This document shows positions 16,710 through 25,913 of a DNA stretch of 64,000 nt, one piece after another. A program made the position numbers and the translations under genes. The first letter of the stretch is position 1. Each line of letters begins with the position of its first letter. The DNA comes from Nonomuraea roseoviolacea subsp. carminata. GTDB lineage: Bacteria; Actinomycetota; Actinomycetes; Streptosporangiales; Streptosporangiaceae. The notes under the pieces are model-generated. The model had not been told where the DNA came from. It made no database searches and worked only from the letters and a program-made list of their open reading frames with translations. The stretch covers positions 124,001 through 188,000 of the forward strand of contig NZ_JAMZEC010000001.1 of the NCBI RefSeq assembly GCF_024172185.1, given 5' to 3'.

Positions 16710-17617
16710 AGGGCGAGCTCCGATCGCCTGCGCGGGTTGGCGCGGTCACGCAGGTGCTGGGCCAGCGCGTGGATCGCCAGGGTGGGGGTCAGGATGAGCA
16801 GGCCGGGGAACAGGCTGGACCACCAGTCCCCCGCCAACAGGGACCGCTGCCCGTCGTTGATCATGTTGCCGAGCGAGGCCAGATGGGCGGGCAGGCCCAG
16901 GCCGAGGAAGCTGAGCGCGGTCTCGTGCCAGATGGCGTGCGGGACCATCAGCACGGTGGCCAGCAGCAGGTGGGGCGCCAGGTTGGGCAGGAAGTGCCGC
17001 CGGACGATCCGCAGCCGGGACGACCCGCCGGACACGGCGGCGTCGATGAACGGCCGGCCGCGCAGCGACAGCACCTCGGAGCGGACGATCCGGGCGGCAG
17101 TGGTCCAGTGGGTGACCCCCACCGACACGATCACCGCGATCGCGCTGGGCGCGAACAGCGCCACGATGAAGATGCCGAGCAGCAGGTGCGGCATCGAGTT
17201 GACGCCGTCCACCACGCGCATCAGCAGCCGGTCGAGCGGGCCGCCCGCGGCGCCCGCGGCGAGCCCGACCAGGCCGCCGATGGTCGCGCTGACCACCGCG
17301 GCGACCAGGCCGACCAGCAGCGAGACGCGCAGCCCGTAGATGGAGCGCAGCAGCACGTCCCTGCCGACCTCGTCGGTGCCGAACGGGTGGGCGAGCGAGG
17401 GCGGCAGGCCGGCCGCGCGCAGGTCCACCAGTTGCTGGTCCAGCCGGACGAGCAGGGGCACCAGCACGACGGCCAGCACCAGTATCGCCAGGGTGGCCAG
17501 GGCGAGGGAGCGGCGGCGGGCGGACCGTCGAGCGACCCGGCCGGTTTCGATCAACCTGGCCCGCCGCCACGTCCTGGGGCTGGAGTCCGGAGTCGCCTGC
17601 CGTGGCGTGGTGGCCAT
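16706..17617 (-). CDS. ABC importer permease, NikC/DppC type
   Basis: The protein has 303 aa from ATG 17617, which shares its A with the TGA of the upstream permease gene (TGATG). It has the DppC-type layout: N-terminal membrane helix (LALATLAILVLAVVLVPLLV), then PFGTDEVGRDVLLRSIYGLR, the hallmark before the BPD_transp_1 domain. Five further membrane helices follow, with the EAA-like ATPase-contact loop around SGGSSRLRIVRRHFLPNL. It forms the channel with the NikB-like permease. Confidence 0.9.
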   Translation of the reverse strand: MATTPRQATPDSSPRTWRRARLIETGRVARRSARRRSLALATLAILVLAVVLVPLLVRLDQQLVDLRAAGLPPSLAHPFGTDEVGRDVLLRSIYGLRVSLLVGLVAAVVSATIGGLVGLAAGAAGGPLDRLLMRVVDGVNSMPHLLLGIFIVALFAPSAIAVIVSVGVTHWTTAARIVRSEVLSLRGRPFIDAAVSGGSSRLRIVRRHFLPNLAPHLLLATVLMVPHAIWHETALSFLGLGLPAHLASLGNMINDGQRSLLAGDWWSSLFPGLLILTPTLAIHALAQHLRDRANPRRRSELAL

Positions 17618-18594
17618 CAGCTCACCCCAAGCACGCGCACGCGCGGGTCGGCCACCGTGTAGGCGACGTCGGCCACCAGGTTGCCCAGCAGGACCGCCAC
17701 CGTGGCCAGCAGGGTGAGCGCAGCCAGCAGCGGGAAGTCCACCGCCAGCGCCGCCTTGATCGTGGTCCCGGCCACTCCGGGCCAGGAGAACACCGCCTCC
17801 ACCAGGATCGCTCCTGTCACGAGTTCCGGCACGCGTGCTCCCATGATGGTGATGAACGGCAGCAGTGCCGAGCGCAGCGCGTGCCGCAGCAGCACGGTCC
17901 GCTCGCGCAGCCCGCGCGCTCGGGCCCCGGTGACGAAGTCCTCGCGCAGCACGGCGATCACCGACTCGCGGACGAACAGCAGCAGCCACGACGACTGCGA
18001 GAAGGCCAGCACCGCCACCGGCAGCACCAGGTGCCGGGCCAGGTCGGGCATGGTGACGGCGGCCGAGTCGGCGTCGGTGAGGCCGCCTGCGGGCAGCCAG
18101 CCGAGCTTGACCGCGAACAGCCAGATTGCCAGCAGCCCGATCCAGAACACGGGCGCGGCCTCGTTCGCGAACGCGGTCCCGCTGATCAGCCGGTCCAGCC
18201 AGGAATCGCGCCGCCAGGCGGCCAGCGTCCCGACGGCCAGCCCGGCCGCCAGCATGAGCACGAGAGCACAGCCGACCACCAGCAGGGTCCAGCCGAGGCG
18301 TTCGCCGATCACCTGGGCCACCGGCAGCCGCAGCGACCGCGACTCCCCCAGGTCGCCGCGCACCAGGTGGCCCAGCCAGGTCGTGTACTGCTCGACGAGC
18401 GGCCGGTCCAGCCCCCAGTTGGCCCTGATCTCGGCCATGATGCGCGGGTCGGTGACCATCGCCCGCTCCCCCAGGTACTGCCGTACCGGGTCGAAGGGCG
18501 AGGCCTTGGCCAGCGCGAACATCGCGAACGTCACCGCCAGCAGCAGCGGCACCCCGAACGCCAGCCGCCAGGCCACGATCCTGAGCCAGGTCAC
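17617..18594 (-). CDS. ABC importer permease, NikB/DppB type
   Basis: The protein has 325 aa. I chose GTG 18594 because it overlaps the binding-protein stop as GTGA; GTG 18609 would add 5 residues. The N-terminal helix (FGVPLLLAVTFAMFALAKAS), DPRIMAEIRANWGLDRPLV and FSWPGVAGTTIKAALAVDFP are typical of DppB/NikB permeases. The EAA-like loop is GARARGLRERTVLLRHALRS. About six membrane segments are visible. Confidence 0.9.
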   Translation of the reverse strand: MTWLRIVAWRLAFGVPLLLAVTFAMFALAKASPFDPVRQYLGERAMVTDPRIMAEIRANWGLDRPLVEQYTTWLGHLVRGDLGESRSLRLPVAQVIGERLGWTLLVVGCALVLMLAAGLAVGTLAAWRRDSWLDRLISGTAFANEAAPVFWIGLLAIWLFAVKLGWLPAGGLTDADSAAVTMPDLARHLVLPVAVLAFSQSSWLLLFVRESVIAVLREDFVTGARARGLRERTVLLRHALRSALLPFITIMGARVPELVTGAILVEAVFSWPGVAGTTIKAALAVDFPLLAALTLLATVAVLLGNLVADVAYTVADPRVRVLGVS

Positions 18595-20147
18595 GAGGCG
18601 GGCTTCCACTCAGGGACGGTGTTGAACAGGCCGCCGGTGGCGTGCTCGTGCGCCTCCACCCCGACGGTGATGCCCGACCAGTCCCCGCGGACGACGTAGG
18701 TGTGCTTGAGGTAGACCAGGTACACCCACACCTGGTCGTCGCTGACGCGCTGCTGGAAGGCGTCGTAGACCTTCTTGCGCGCGGCCGGATCGGTCGTCCG
18801 GCGGCCGGCGTCGAGGAGCTTGTCCACCTCGGGCACCTTGTAGCGGCCGGGGTTGAAGGAGCCCTGGCCGATGTAGGAGGAGTGGAACAGCTCGTAGTTG
18901 ACGTAATCCGGGTCGTACGGGCTGCCCCAGCCCATGATCAGCGCGTCTTTGGCCATGCGCGGGTAGATGGCGTCCCAGTCCAGGCCGGCGAGCCGGACAT
19001 CGATGCCGATCCGCTTGGCGTCCGAGGCGAAGGCCAGCGCGAGTTCCTTGCGCAGTGCGTCGCCCGCCGGGTACATGAGCGTGAAACGGGCGGGCGTGCC
19101 CTCCTTGGCGCGGATGCCGTCGCCGCCCACCTTCCATCCGGCCGACTCCAGGACTTCGGCGGCCTTGGTGCGATCCGGCGCGGATGAGCCGTCCACAGCC
19201 GCGTTGTGCCAGTCGGTGCCGGGCGCGACCGGCCCGTAGGCGGGGCTGCCGGCACCGGCCAGGATCGCCGAGACCATCGCGCCCCGGTCCACGGCCAGGT
19301 TCAGCGCCTCGCGGACGGCCAGATCGCCGGTCACCGGCTGCTCCAGCGGGAACATCACGCCCCGGTAGTCAGCGCTGGGCGCCTCGTACACCGTCACGCC
19401 GGGCTGGTTCCTGAACCGGCCCACCGCTTTGGGCGGCAGCTCGGTGGCGGTGAACTCGCCGGCCGCCATGCGGGTGGCGCGGGAGTTGTCGTCGGCGGTG
19501 TACGCCAGCACGAGCGTCTTGATCGCGGGCTTGGCGCCCCAGTAGCGGTCGTTGGCCTTCAGCGTGATCTTGTCGCCCTTGGCCCAGGAGGCGAACCTGT
19601 ACGGTCCCGTTCCGACGGGGTCGCTCTTGAGGTCCGAGCCGTCCGGAACGATGCCGAGCGTGGCGCGCTGCAGGATCGCGGCGTAGGGGTACTTCAGCCG
19701 GAACACCACCGTGCGCGCGTCAGGCGCCTCCACCTTCTCGATCGCGGCGTAGTCGCCGCGGATCGGCGAGTTGCCGGCCGGATCGAGGAGCTTCGTGTAC
19801 GTGTAGGCCACGTCGGCGCCGGTCAGCGGCTTGCCGTTGTGGAAGGTGACGCCCTGGCGGAGGGTGAAGGTCACTTGTGTGCCCTTGATCTGGGGTAACG
19901 CTTGCGCCAGGGCCGGTTGCAGCTTCAGGTCCGGGGTGCGGCGCACCAGCCCGTCGTACATCAGCGAGCCGCCGTCCGGCGCGTACCCGAGCACCGGGCT
20001 GAGCGTGTCCGGCTCAGAGCCCAGGCCGAGCACGACGGTGTCCTGCGCCCGCGCCGCCGTGGACTGTGTCGGTGTCGAGCAGGCGGTGAGTGTCAGGAGT
20101 GCCGCCCCGGCCAGTGCCGCCCATCCACGCTTCATGAAGCCCGACAT
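18591..20147 (-). CDS. extracellular solute-binding lipoprotein, NikA/OppA family (SBP_bac_5)
   Basis: The protein has 518 aa. Starts at ATG 20147 or ATG 20135 both fit. A lipobox LTAC (lipidated Cys) follows the hydrophobic ALAGAALLTLT. The family 5 features are clear: GSEPDTLSPVLGY, the LRQGVTFHNGKPLTGADVAYTY block, GTGPYRFASW and AVREALNLAVDRGAMV. The gene opens the operon, and the binding protein delivers its substrate to the permease pair. Because a Nur-box-like site lies at the promoter, nickel (free or chelated) is a better guess than peptide. Direct metal ligands are not evident. Confidence 0.85.
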   Translation of the reverse strand: MSGFMKRGWAALAGAALLTLTACSTPTQSTAARAQDTVVLGLGSEPDTLSPVLGYAPDGGSLMYDGLVRRTPDLKLQPALAQALPQIKGTQVTFTLRQGVTFHNGKPLTGADVAYTYTKLLDPAGNSPIRGDYAAIEKVEAPDARTVVFRLKYPYAAILQRATLGIVPDGSDLKSDPVGTGPYRFASWAKGDKITLKANDRYWGAKPAIKTLVLAYTADDNSRATRMAAGEFTATELPPKAVGRFRNQPGVTVYEAPSADYRGVMFPLEQPVTGDLAVREALNLAVDRGAMVSAILAGAGSPAYGPVAPGTDWHNAAVDGSSAPDRTKAAEVLESAGWKVGGDGIRAKEGTPARFTLMYPAGDALRKELALAFASDAKRIGIDVRLAGLDWDAIYPRMAKDALIMGWGSPYDPDYVNYELFHSSYIGQGSFNPGRYKVPEVDKLLDAGRRTTDPAARKKVYDAFQQRVSDDQVWVYLVYLKHTYVVRGDWSGITVGVEAHEHATGGLFNTVPEWKPAS

Positions 20148-20166
20148 TAAGGCGCATTGATCGCAG

Positions 20167-20183
20167 TTGCAACTATCTCGCAA
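20167..20183. promoter_or_regulatory. Nur-box-like operator of the ABC importer operon
   Basis: TTGCAA-CTATC-TCGCAA is an interrupted palindrome 20 bp upstream of ATG 20147. The Streptomyces Nur (nickel-responsive Fur-family repressor) box is reported as TTGCAA-N5-TTGCAA. This site fits the spacing exactly with one mismatch. Its position over the likely promoter is right for repression by nickel-bound Nur. Confidence 0.65.
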
Positions 20184-20447
20184 TAGAGGCTGAAGGCGTG
20201 CACCGCCTCGGCTTCACGTGATGCTATGACGCGAGCTTGCCCCGGCCGCGGGAGGCGTAGGTCGACATCGGGGTCCACCTGGCGGAAGTCTCTACATCCG
20301 GGGATGAAGTTCCTGGCACCCCCGGCAGTCACTTGAGCCTTGGCGAGGCGCGGGTTCCGGCACTGTTCGACTATGGGGATATCGCGGAACTCTCGCCGTG
20401 CCGATTCGGCTCCGCAGGTTGACGGGCGCGCGCGTGAGCCCTTGACG

Positions 20448-21071
20448 ATGACCGCGGAGCGGAACCTTCCAACGCTCAGTCGCCCGCGGCGGCCGGGACT
20501 CGCCTCACTGGCTGTTCTGCTCATCCTGGGAGGAGCGCTGGGGACGACACTGCTGGTGATGCGCGCGGATGATCGGATCTCGGTCATCAGGGTCACGCAG
20601 CAGGTGGGGGCAGGTCGAACCTTTCCACTGGAGGCGATGGAGGAGGCTCTCGTCGCCGACCCCGGGGGCGAGTACGCGCCGTGGTCCGATCGCGACCGGA
20701 TCAGCAAGAGGTACGCCAGGGTGACGGTGTTACCCGGCAGCCTTCTCACCAATGCCATGAGCGCCGGCACAGGGGAAGGGCTTGCCCCGGGGAAGGGTCG
20801 AGTCGGCCTGGCACTCAAGCCGGGACAGGTGCCCAATGAACTGCAGGCTGGTTATCGGGTCCAAGTCATCCACGTCCCTCGGGCGGGTTCCGAGCAGGGG
20901 GAGGCAGATCTTCTGTCGCCCAGCGCATTGGTCGACAGTGTGAGCACGCCGAGAATGAGCGGCTCGACCGTGATGGCGACGGTCATCGTTGACAGCGCCA
21001 TCGCGCCGGAAGTAGCCGCCTACGCCTCCAGCGGCGAGATAGCCATCGTCGATCTTCCTGGAGAGCGCTGA
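20448..21071 (+). CDS. SAF-domain membrane protein (CpaB-like)
   Basis: The protein has 207 aa from ATG 20448 (MTAERNLPTLSRPRR); the frame is open upstream but without a ribosome site. A single membrane helix (ASLAVLLILGGALGTTLLVM, residues ~22-41) is followed by an extracytoplasmic region with the SAF pattern: GRTFPLEAMEEAL, ITVLPGSLLT-like VTVLPGSLLTNAM, and LKPGQVPNELQAGYRVQVIHV. CpaB-like proteins help assemble Flp pili or related secretion systems, but no pilus genes are nearby, so the role here is open. It faces the nickel-type operon head to head across ~300 bp. Confidence 0.7.
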   Translation: MTAERNLPTLSRPRRPGLASLAVLLILGGALGTTLLVMRADDRISVIRVTQQVGAGRTFPLEAMEEALVADPGGEYAPWSDRDRISKRYARVTVLPGSLLTNAMSAGTGEGLAPGKGRVGLALKPGQVPNELQAGYRVQVIHVPRAGSEQGEADLLSPSALVDSVSTPRMSGSTVMATVIVDSAIAPEVAAYASSGEIAIVDLPGER

Positions 21072-21154
21072 CTTCGCGGAGGGGCTCGTGTGCTGCGTGA
21101 AGTTACGGTTAGTAATTGACTGATAACTTTACGTATCACGGTAGGGGGTTTGTC

Positions 21155-21532
21155 ATGCGGACGTCCCGCATCACGGCCGGAGTCGCGATCGCACTGCTCG
21201 GAGCGCCACACGTCGCTGCTCCCGCGTATGCCGACGGTCACTCCTGGACGTCCAGCTATGACGGCGCGGGCAGGGCGGTCGTCAGCTCCGACCGACAGCA
21301 CATCACCGTCTGTGATCTTGACCAGCATGACGTGCTTCGATTCAAGGCCGAGTTCGCCACGGACAACCCCGTCGACCCTCGGGTCTACAAGCTGGTCGCG
21401 CCCAAGGGCGGGTGTTCGGAGGATCGCACCTACGTGAGCTGGATCAAGGTCTTCAAGTTGTGCCATGGTCGAGACGGCTTCGACGGCATCGTATGGGAAG
21501 ACTGCTTCCCACCGATCTGGCCGCGACCATAA
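21155..21532 (+). CDS. small secreted protein
   Basis: The protein has 125 aa from ATG 21155, with GGGGG at 21143-21147 before it. It has a signal peptide (RITAGVAIALLGAPHVAAPAYA, cleavage after AYA). The mature part is ~98 residues with four cysteines (VCDLD, GGCSEDR, KLCHGR, EDCFPP), suggesting two disulfide bonds, and ends PPIWPRP. No family recognised. Actinomycete secreted proteins of this size and Cys content are common and mostly uncharacterised. A possible -35 TTGACT lies at 21116-21121. Confidence 0.75.
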   Translation: MRTSRITAGVAIALLGAPHVAAPAYADGHSWTSSYDGAGRAVVSSDRQHITVCDLDQHDVLRFKAEFATDNPVDPRVYKLVAPKGGCSEDRTYVSWIKVFKLCHGRDGFDGIVWEDCFPPIWPRP

Positions 21533-22066
21533 AGAGGTTCAGGGTGGGACATTTGGTGCTTGCCCACTCGCTCTAGCAGGAACGTTGGTCGTTCTCGGCG
21601 AGAGAGTCGACCACCACGCTCGAAGCGCGGGCACCATGCGCCGCCACAGTTCGCCGGACCGGCAGCCCAGCACCGCCGAGGAACTCCACGGCGGTGGTCC
21701 TCAAGCGCGGGCAGGTAGTTGGGTCTAGATGAGAGAAACCGCACCCAGCGCACTGAAAGCGGATCGGGCAGGCGTGCCTTCGTAGGGACTCACACCAAGG
21801 CGTAGATGATTCGGCAGAGCGGCTGCATGGTTTCCCGGCGTCGACCCTGCGGGCGTGAATGAACGCATCCCCTCCCATTGCAGCGACAGAAAGCAGTCAG
21901 ACAAGCGCCGAATGTGACGGTCTCGGACCCCACTGATATTTCCGCCGCTCGCGTCATCCGCCAGACCAAGATCGATAGAGTGAGGTGGTGGTATAAGGGT
22001 TCAAGGTGGCGGCAATGTCCGGGACTAGGGAACGCGGCACTCACGTTCGTAGGAGGCCCCCGCGTT
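21533..22066. other. 534-bp stretch without a recognisable gene
   Basis: Short frames occur on both strands but none has convincing composition, start or context. No strong hairpin or repeat was seen. It separates two plus-strand genes from the convergent 22067 gene. Confidence 0.5.
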
Positions 22067-23074
22067 TCAAGCGGTGAGGTCGAGGAAGTGTCGGACCACA
22101 GGCACATGCCGGTACCCGGCAAGCTTGCCCCTCAGCTCCTCCAGGGTCGCCGTCGACCTGGCGGAGTCCACTCCGCCCAGGCAGCGAACCGCATGCTGAG
22201 CCGCCGCCACCGCCTGGTCCAAGTCTCGGAGCGAGAGATGGGCGTCCGCGGCGCGTGCCAGATAAATGGCGTGGGTGCGCGGATACTGGTCATCTCCTGC
22301 GTAGTTTGCTTCGATCGCCGCGTCGAAGCGGCGGATCGCTTCTCGGGGATCGCCGAGCTGGAGCGCGGACGATCCGGCGATCATCTCGATCTCGCCGAGG
22401 TCGACCCAGTACAGATAGGGCGGGTCGTCATCGTGTGGTCCTGCGGCGATGAGGTCGCGGGCCGCATTGAGGGCGTGTGCGCATGCTCGGCGGTCGCCGG
22501 CCTTGGAGTAGGAGCGTGCGACACGAGCGGCAAGCATCGCTCGAAAGCGCGGTGTCGCCTTCGATTTCGTTTGGACCTGGGCCGCCTCCACGCAAGCCAC
22601 CGCGTCCCGGGGATCACCGGCGGTGTAGCACTGGATCGCGCGAAACGACATGGCATAGGCCCCGGTGAGCGGATCACCCGCGGTCGCCGATGCCCGCTGG
22701 GCGGCCTCGAAATAGCCTTCCGCTTGAGCGTGAAAGCCGTCGTCGAAGTGTACCCAGGCGCAGCAGCGCGCGGCTTCTGCGGCGGCAGCGAACAAGCGGC
22801 GACCAGTGGGCTCATCGAAGCGAGCCTCGTTGATCAGCCTGCTGATGAAGGCGAACTCGGTCATCGCCAGGTCGCGGAGCTGGGCGCTGCCCAGAGCGTC
22901 GTCCAGGCGGCGCAGGCGGTCGAGGCGGTCCTCTAAGTGCGTCACCATCTCGGAGGTGATGCGGCGCCGGCCGCTCGATGTAAGGCTGGTCAGCGCTGCC
23001 ATGGCGTCCTGCCAGCCGGTGATCAAGGCCCCAAGAGCAGCCGACGACATGGTCAGGAACTTGCGTCGGTCCAC
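22067..23074 (-). CDS. TPR-like protein with Tat-type N-terminus
   Basis: The protein has 335 aa. GTG 23074 is chosen because GGGGAGG lies 4 nt upstream. It begins MDRRKFLTMSSAALGALITG, which has the twin-arginine form (RRKFL followed by a hydrophobic stretch). The remainder is helical and repeat-like: YFEAAQRASATAGDPLTGAY, ARSYSKAGDRRACAHALNAA, ALQLGDPREAIRRFDAAIEA. Similar helical regions follow the HTH in many actinomycete XRE regulators; here no HTH precedes it, so this is either an exported TPR protein or a regulator lacking its DNA-binding part. The frame is open upstream, but as a shadow of the TPR gene at 23171. Confidence 0.65.
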   Translation of the reverse strand: MDRRKFLTMSSAALGALITGWQDAMAALTSLTSSGRRRITSEMVTHLEDRLDRLRRLDDALGSAQLRDLAMTEFAFISRLINEARFDEPTGRRLFAAAAEAARCCAWVHFDDGFHAQAEGYFEAAQRASATAGDPLTGAYAMSFRAIQCYTAGDPRDAVACVEAAQVQTKSKATPRFRAMLAARVARSYSKAGDRRACAHALNAARDLIAAGPHDDDPPYLYWVDLGEIEMIAGSSALQLGDPREAIRRFDAAIEANYAGDDQYPRTHAIYLARAADAHLSLRDLDQAVAAAQHAVRCLGGVDSARSTATLEELRGKLAGYRHVPVVRHFLDLTA

Positions 23075-23170
23075 TGAGCCTCCCCGCGCTAGATCAGTCA
23101 GCACTCCCACGGTAACTGTCTGATCCCCATAGCCGGGAGTCCCCTTTGTCCGGGTGCATGCCGTGGCCCC

Positions 23171-24115
23171 GTGCTGCTCTATGCGGCCGACACCCTCGGC
23201 AAGATGGGCCAAGCCAGCGCAGCCGTCGAGCAGTGCACCCGCCTGCACGCCATCACCAACCGCCTGCTCGGCCCCCACCATCCCGACACCCTGTCCACCC
23301 GTGTCTTCCAGGCACGCTGGCGCGGCGAGGCCGGTGATGTGGCCGAAGCGATCGCAGCCTTCACCGACCTAGTCCCCGACCAGGTGCGGGTGCTCGGCCC
23401 CGATCACCCCAACACCTTGACCACCCGTAGCTTCCTGGCGCACCTACAGGCCCAGGCCGGGGACCTGGCCGGGGCCATCGCCGCCTTTACTGAGCTGCTC
23501 GCCGACGAGATACGGGCGCTCGGCCCCGATTACCCCAACACCTTGATCACCCGCGGTCGCCTAGCCGACCTGCAGGGCCGGGCTGGGGATGTGGCCGGGG
23601 CCATCGCCGCCTTCACCGAGCTGCTCGCCGACCAGGTGCGGGTGCTCGGGCCTCATCATCTCGACACTTTGACCACCCGCAGCCTGCTGGCCAACCTGCG
23701 GGGCAAGGCCGGGGATGTGGCCGGGGCGGCCGCGGCCCTCACCGAGCTGCTCGCTGACGAGATGCGGGTACTCAGGCCCGATCATCCCAGCGTCTTGACC
23801 ACCCGCAATGAGCTGGCGCGCTGGCGCGGCGAAGCAGGGGATGTCGTCGGCACTGCCGCCGCTGTCGCTGACCTGCTCACCGACTACATCCGGGTGCTGG
23901 GACCGGACCACCCCAAGACCCTGGCCACCCGCGGCATCCTGGCCTACTGGCGAGGCCGTGCCGGCGACGCGACTGGAGCGGCCGCCGCATACGAAGATCT
24001 ACTCGCCGCCCAGATGCGAGCGCTTGGACCCGAGCACCCCAGCACCCTGGCCACCCGTGAAGACCTTGCTCACTGGAGAGCCGAGGCCGACCGAGCGGGC
24101 TCCTCCGACGGCTGA
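23171..24115 (+). pseudogene. TPR-repeat gene, probably 5'-truncated
   Basis: The ORF encodes 314 aa of near-identical 42-residue tetratricopeptide repeats (pattern VRVLGPDHPNTLTTR...LAGAIAAFTELLADE). Such arrays normally form the C-terminal sensor half of large NB-ARC/TPR or caspase-like actinomycete proteins. Here there is no N-terminal partner domain and only a poor start (GTG 23171, no ribosome site), and the frame stays open upstream of it. A broken 5' end is the simplest reading. The alternative is a short autonomous TPR protein starting at GTG 23171 or ATG 23204. Confidence 0.6.
23381..24080 (+). repeat. six tandem 126-bp coding repeats
   Basis: The same coding motif recurs at 23381, 23507, 23633, 23759, 23885 and 24011: an exact period of 126 bp (42 codons). 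Units differ by substitutions but not by indels. This is the DNA basis of the TPR array in the 23171-24115 ORF. Confidence 0.85.
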
Positions 24116-24552
24116 AACCTGATCCGCTGGCTGGCGTTCTGGTGATCATGTATGCGCCGCGGTGCGTTCTCCGGACCCGGAGTTGTGACACGCTATGCGA
24201 CCCGTGGGCGGAACTCCGGGAGGGTTGCCGGCCCGTGCCCGACGCGGGGCGTCCCCAGCCCGTCCCGTCAAGCTGGAGACGCCCGAGCCGCACCTCAGCC
24301 GCTGAAGGGCCGTCCCGGAAACGGTGGTCTGGGACGTGACCACGAGCAGCCCGTACGTCGACCGGCCGACCCACCACCACGCGGGCAGGGTGCTGGACTG
24401 CAGCAGTCCGGCCGTGCAGGGTGGCCGATCGACACGACCACCTAGAGGACGTCCGGCGACATGGACCTGACCGGCTTCGTCGCAGATGAGGACGTGGATC
24501 TCCTCCAGGTTCTGGAGGAGATCCCGCCGCGCCTGGCCGACCCGGTTCGGGT
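24116..24552. other. 437-bp stretch without a supported gene
   Basis: A plus frame starting at ATG 24461 (MDLTGFVADEDVDLLQVLEE) looks protein-like for about 30 residues. It then runs into the antisense of the STAS gene and loses that character. It could be a remnant. Nothing else is supported here. Confidence 0.4.
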
Positions 24553-24999
24553 TCAGCGGGCCTGGCCGGGCGGCTCCGGCATCTCGGTCCGCCGCGGCGC
24601 TGAAGCCTGCACGATCTGGATGGCCTCCTCCACCGACGCCGCCACCTGCAACGCGGCCCGCACGCCCGTCATGGTCAAGACCCGCTCCAGATGAGCCGGC
24701 AGAGGCGACAGCACCAGGGAGGCCTGCTGGTCACGGCTCTGGCGCAGCAGCATCACCAAGACGCCAATGCCTCTGGAATCGCAGAACGTCAGCCCGCCCA
24801 GGTCGAGCACCAGCCCGGCCGACCGCGTGGTCGCCCAGGCGTCCTTGAGCCGCCGGTGCAGCAGTCCGGCCGAGGCGTAATCGAGCTCCCCGACGGCGCG
24901 CGCGACGATGAAGTTCTCGTGCAGCCTGATCGAGACGGCGAGCCGCTCCTCAGCACTGGGGCCGGCGGGGTCGCTGCCGCCGTGGTCATCGCCGTTCAT
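24553..24999 (-). CDS. STAS-domain anti-sigma factor antagonist
   Basis: The protein has 148 aa from ATG 24999. The STAS fold is clear: HENFIVARAVGELDYASAGL, then the strand GLVLDLGGLTFCDSRGIGVL. The serine of the CDSRG motif is the expected phosphorylation site used by RsbW-type kinases, so the protein probably works by partner switching. It stands alone with no kinase or sigma gene beside it. Its partner may be the RsbW-like protein at 49.7 kb or one elsewhere in the genome. The N-terminal 15 and C-terminal 15 residues are disordered. Confidence 0.85.
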   Translation of the reverse strand: MNGDDHGGSDPAGPSAEERLAVSIRLHENFIVARAVGELDYASAGLLHRRLKDAWATTRSAGLVLDLGGLTFCDSRGIGVLVMLLRQSRDQQASLVLSPLPAHLERVLTMTGVRAALQVAASVEEAIQIVQASAPRRTEMPEPPGQAR

Positions 25000-25094
25000 G
25001 GACCACCATCGTGCCGTATCCGCCCCCGGCGTGCGGACCGGCTGGCGTCGGGACGGTGCGTGGGCCCTGGCCTGATACCCAGTAGCCTGCGACC

Positions 25095-25727
25095 ATGGCT
25101 GAGATCCTGAGACTGACGCCCGATGATGCGTTGGCGATGCTGCTGGAGGGGAACCAGCGATTCGTCGCCGGCGCGCCGGAGCACCCGAACCAAGATGCCG
25201 CCCGCCGCGCCGAGACCGCGCCGGCGCAGAGTCCCTTCGCGGTGCTGTTCGGCTGCTCCGATTCCCGGCTGGCCGCCGAGATCATCTTCGATCGGGGACT
25301 GGGTGATCTGTTCGTGGTCCGCACGGCCGGGCATGTGGCCGGCACCGAGGTGCTGGGCAGCATCGAGTTCGGGGTGAGCGTGCTGGGTTGCCCGCTGGTC
25401 GTGGTCTTGGGCCATGAGTCGTGCGGGGCCATCGCGGCGGCCTGCGCCGCCGCCGACGGAGGCAGCACCCCGGCCGGTTTTGTCCGTGACGTCGTCGAGC
25501 GGGTGATGCCGAGCGTGCTGGCGGCCCGCGCCGCCGGACATGATGAGGCCGAGCAGATCCTGCATGAGCACATCCGGCACAGCGCCGGCCTGCTGCTGGA
25601 GCGCTCTCGCGTGCTGGCCGAGCGGGTCGCCGATGGCCGCCTGGCGGTGGTGGGCCTGTCATACCGGCTGGCCGACGGCACTGCGCAGCTGGTCGCCGCG
25701 CATGGCCTGAGCGGGGCTGCGGTCTAG
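25095..25727 (+). CDS. beta-carbonic anhydrase
   Basis: The protein has 210 aa from ATG 25095. It interconverts CO2 and bicarbonate. The zinc ligands are all present: Cys54 and Asp56/Arg58 in GCSDSRLAAE, and His107/Cys110 in VLGHESCGAI. The family motifs RTAGHVAG and GSIEFGV are intact and the length is normal for a soluble beta-class enzyme. There is no signal peptide, so it is cytoplasmic. It is divergent from the STAS gene and precedes the Sua5-like gene by 186 bp. Confidence 0.95.
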   Translation: MAEILRLTPDDALAMLLEGNQRFVAGAPEHPNQDAARRAETAPAQSPFAVLFGCSDSRLAAEIIFDRGLGDLFVVRTAGHVAGTEVLGSIEFGVSVLGCPLVVVLGHESCGAIAAACAAADGGSTPAGFVRDVVERVMPSVLAARAAGHDEAEQILHEHIRHSAGLLLERSRVLAERVADGRLAVVGLSYRLADGTAQLVAAHGLSGAAV

Positions 25728-25913
25728 ATACGCGTCTGGGGGCGGCCCCGGATTGCCTGGGCGAGCAGGGCACGGCACGTGCTCGAACAGGGAGGGCTGG
25801 GCCTGAATGGGTGGTGGCGCTGCCGGCCGCTCTACCTCGCGGGGGGCACCGGAGCGTCATTGATCATCGTCGGTCGCTGTGCGCGGAACGCGGCGGCAAA
25901 CAGCAGAGGAAGG

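Noticed and set aside
24461..24694. Plus frame MDLTGFVADEDVDLLQVLEE
   Set aside because: It is protein-like only for ~30 residues and then runs antisense to the STAS gene. There is no clear ribosome site.
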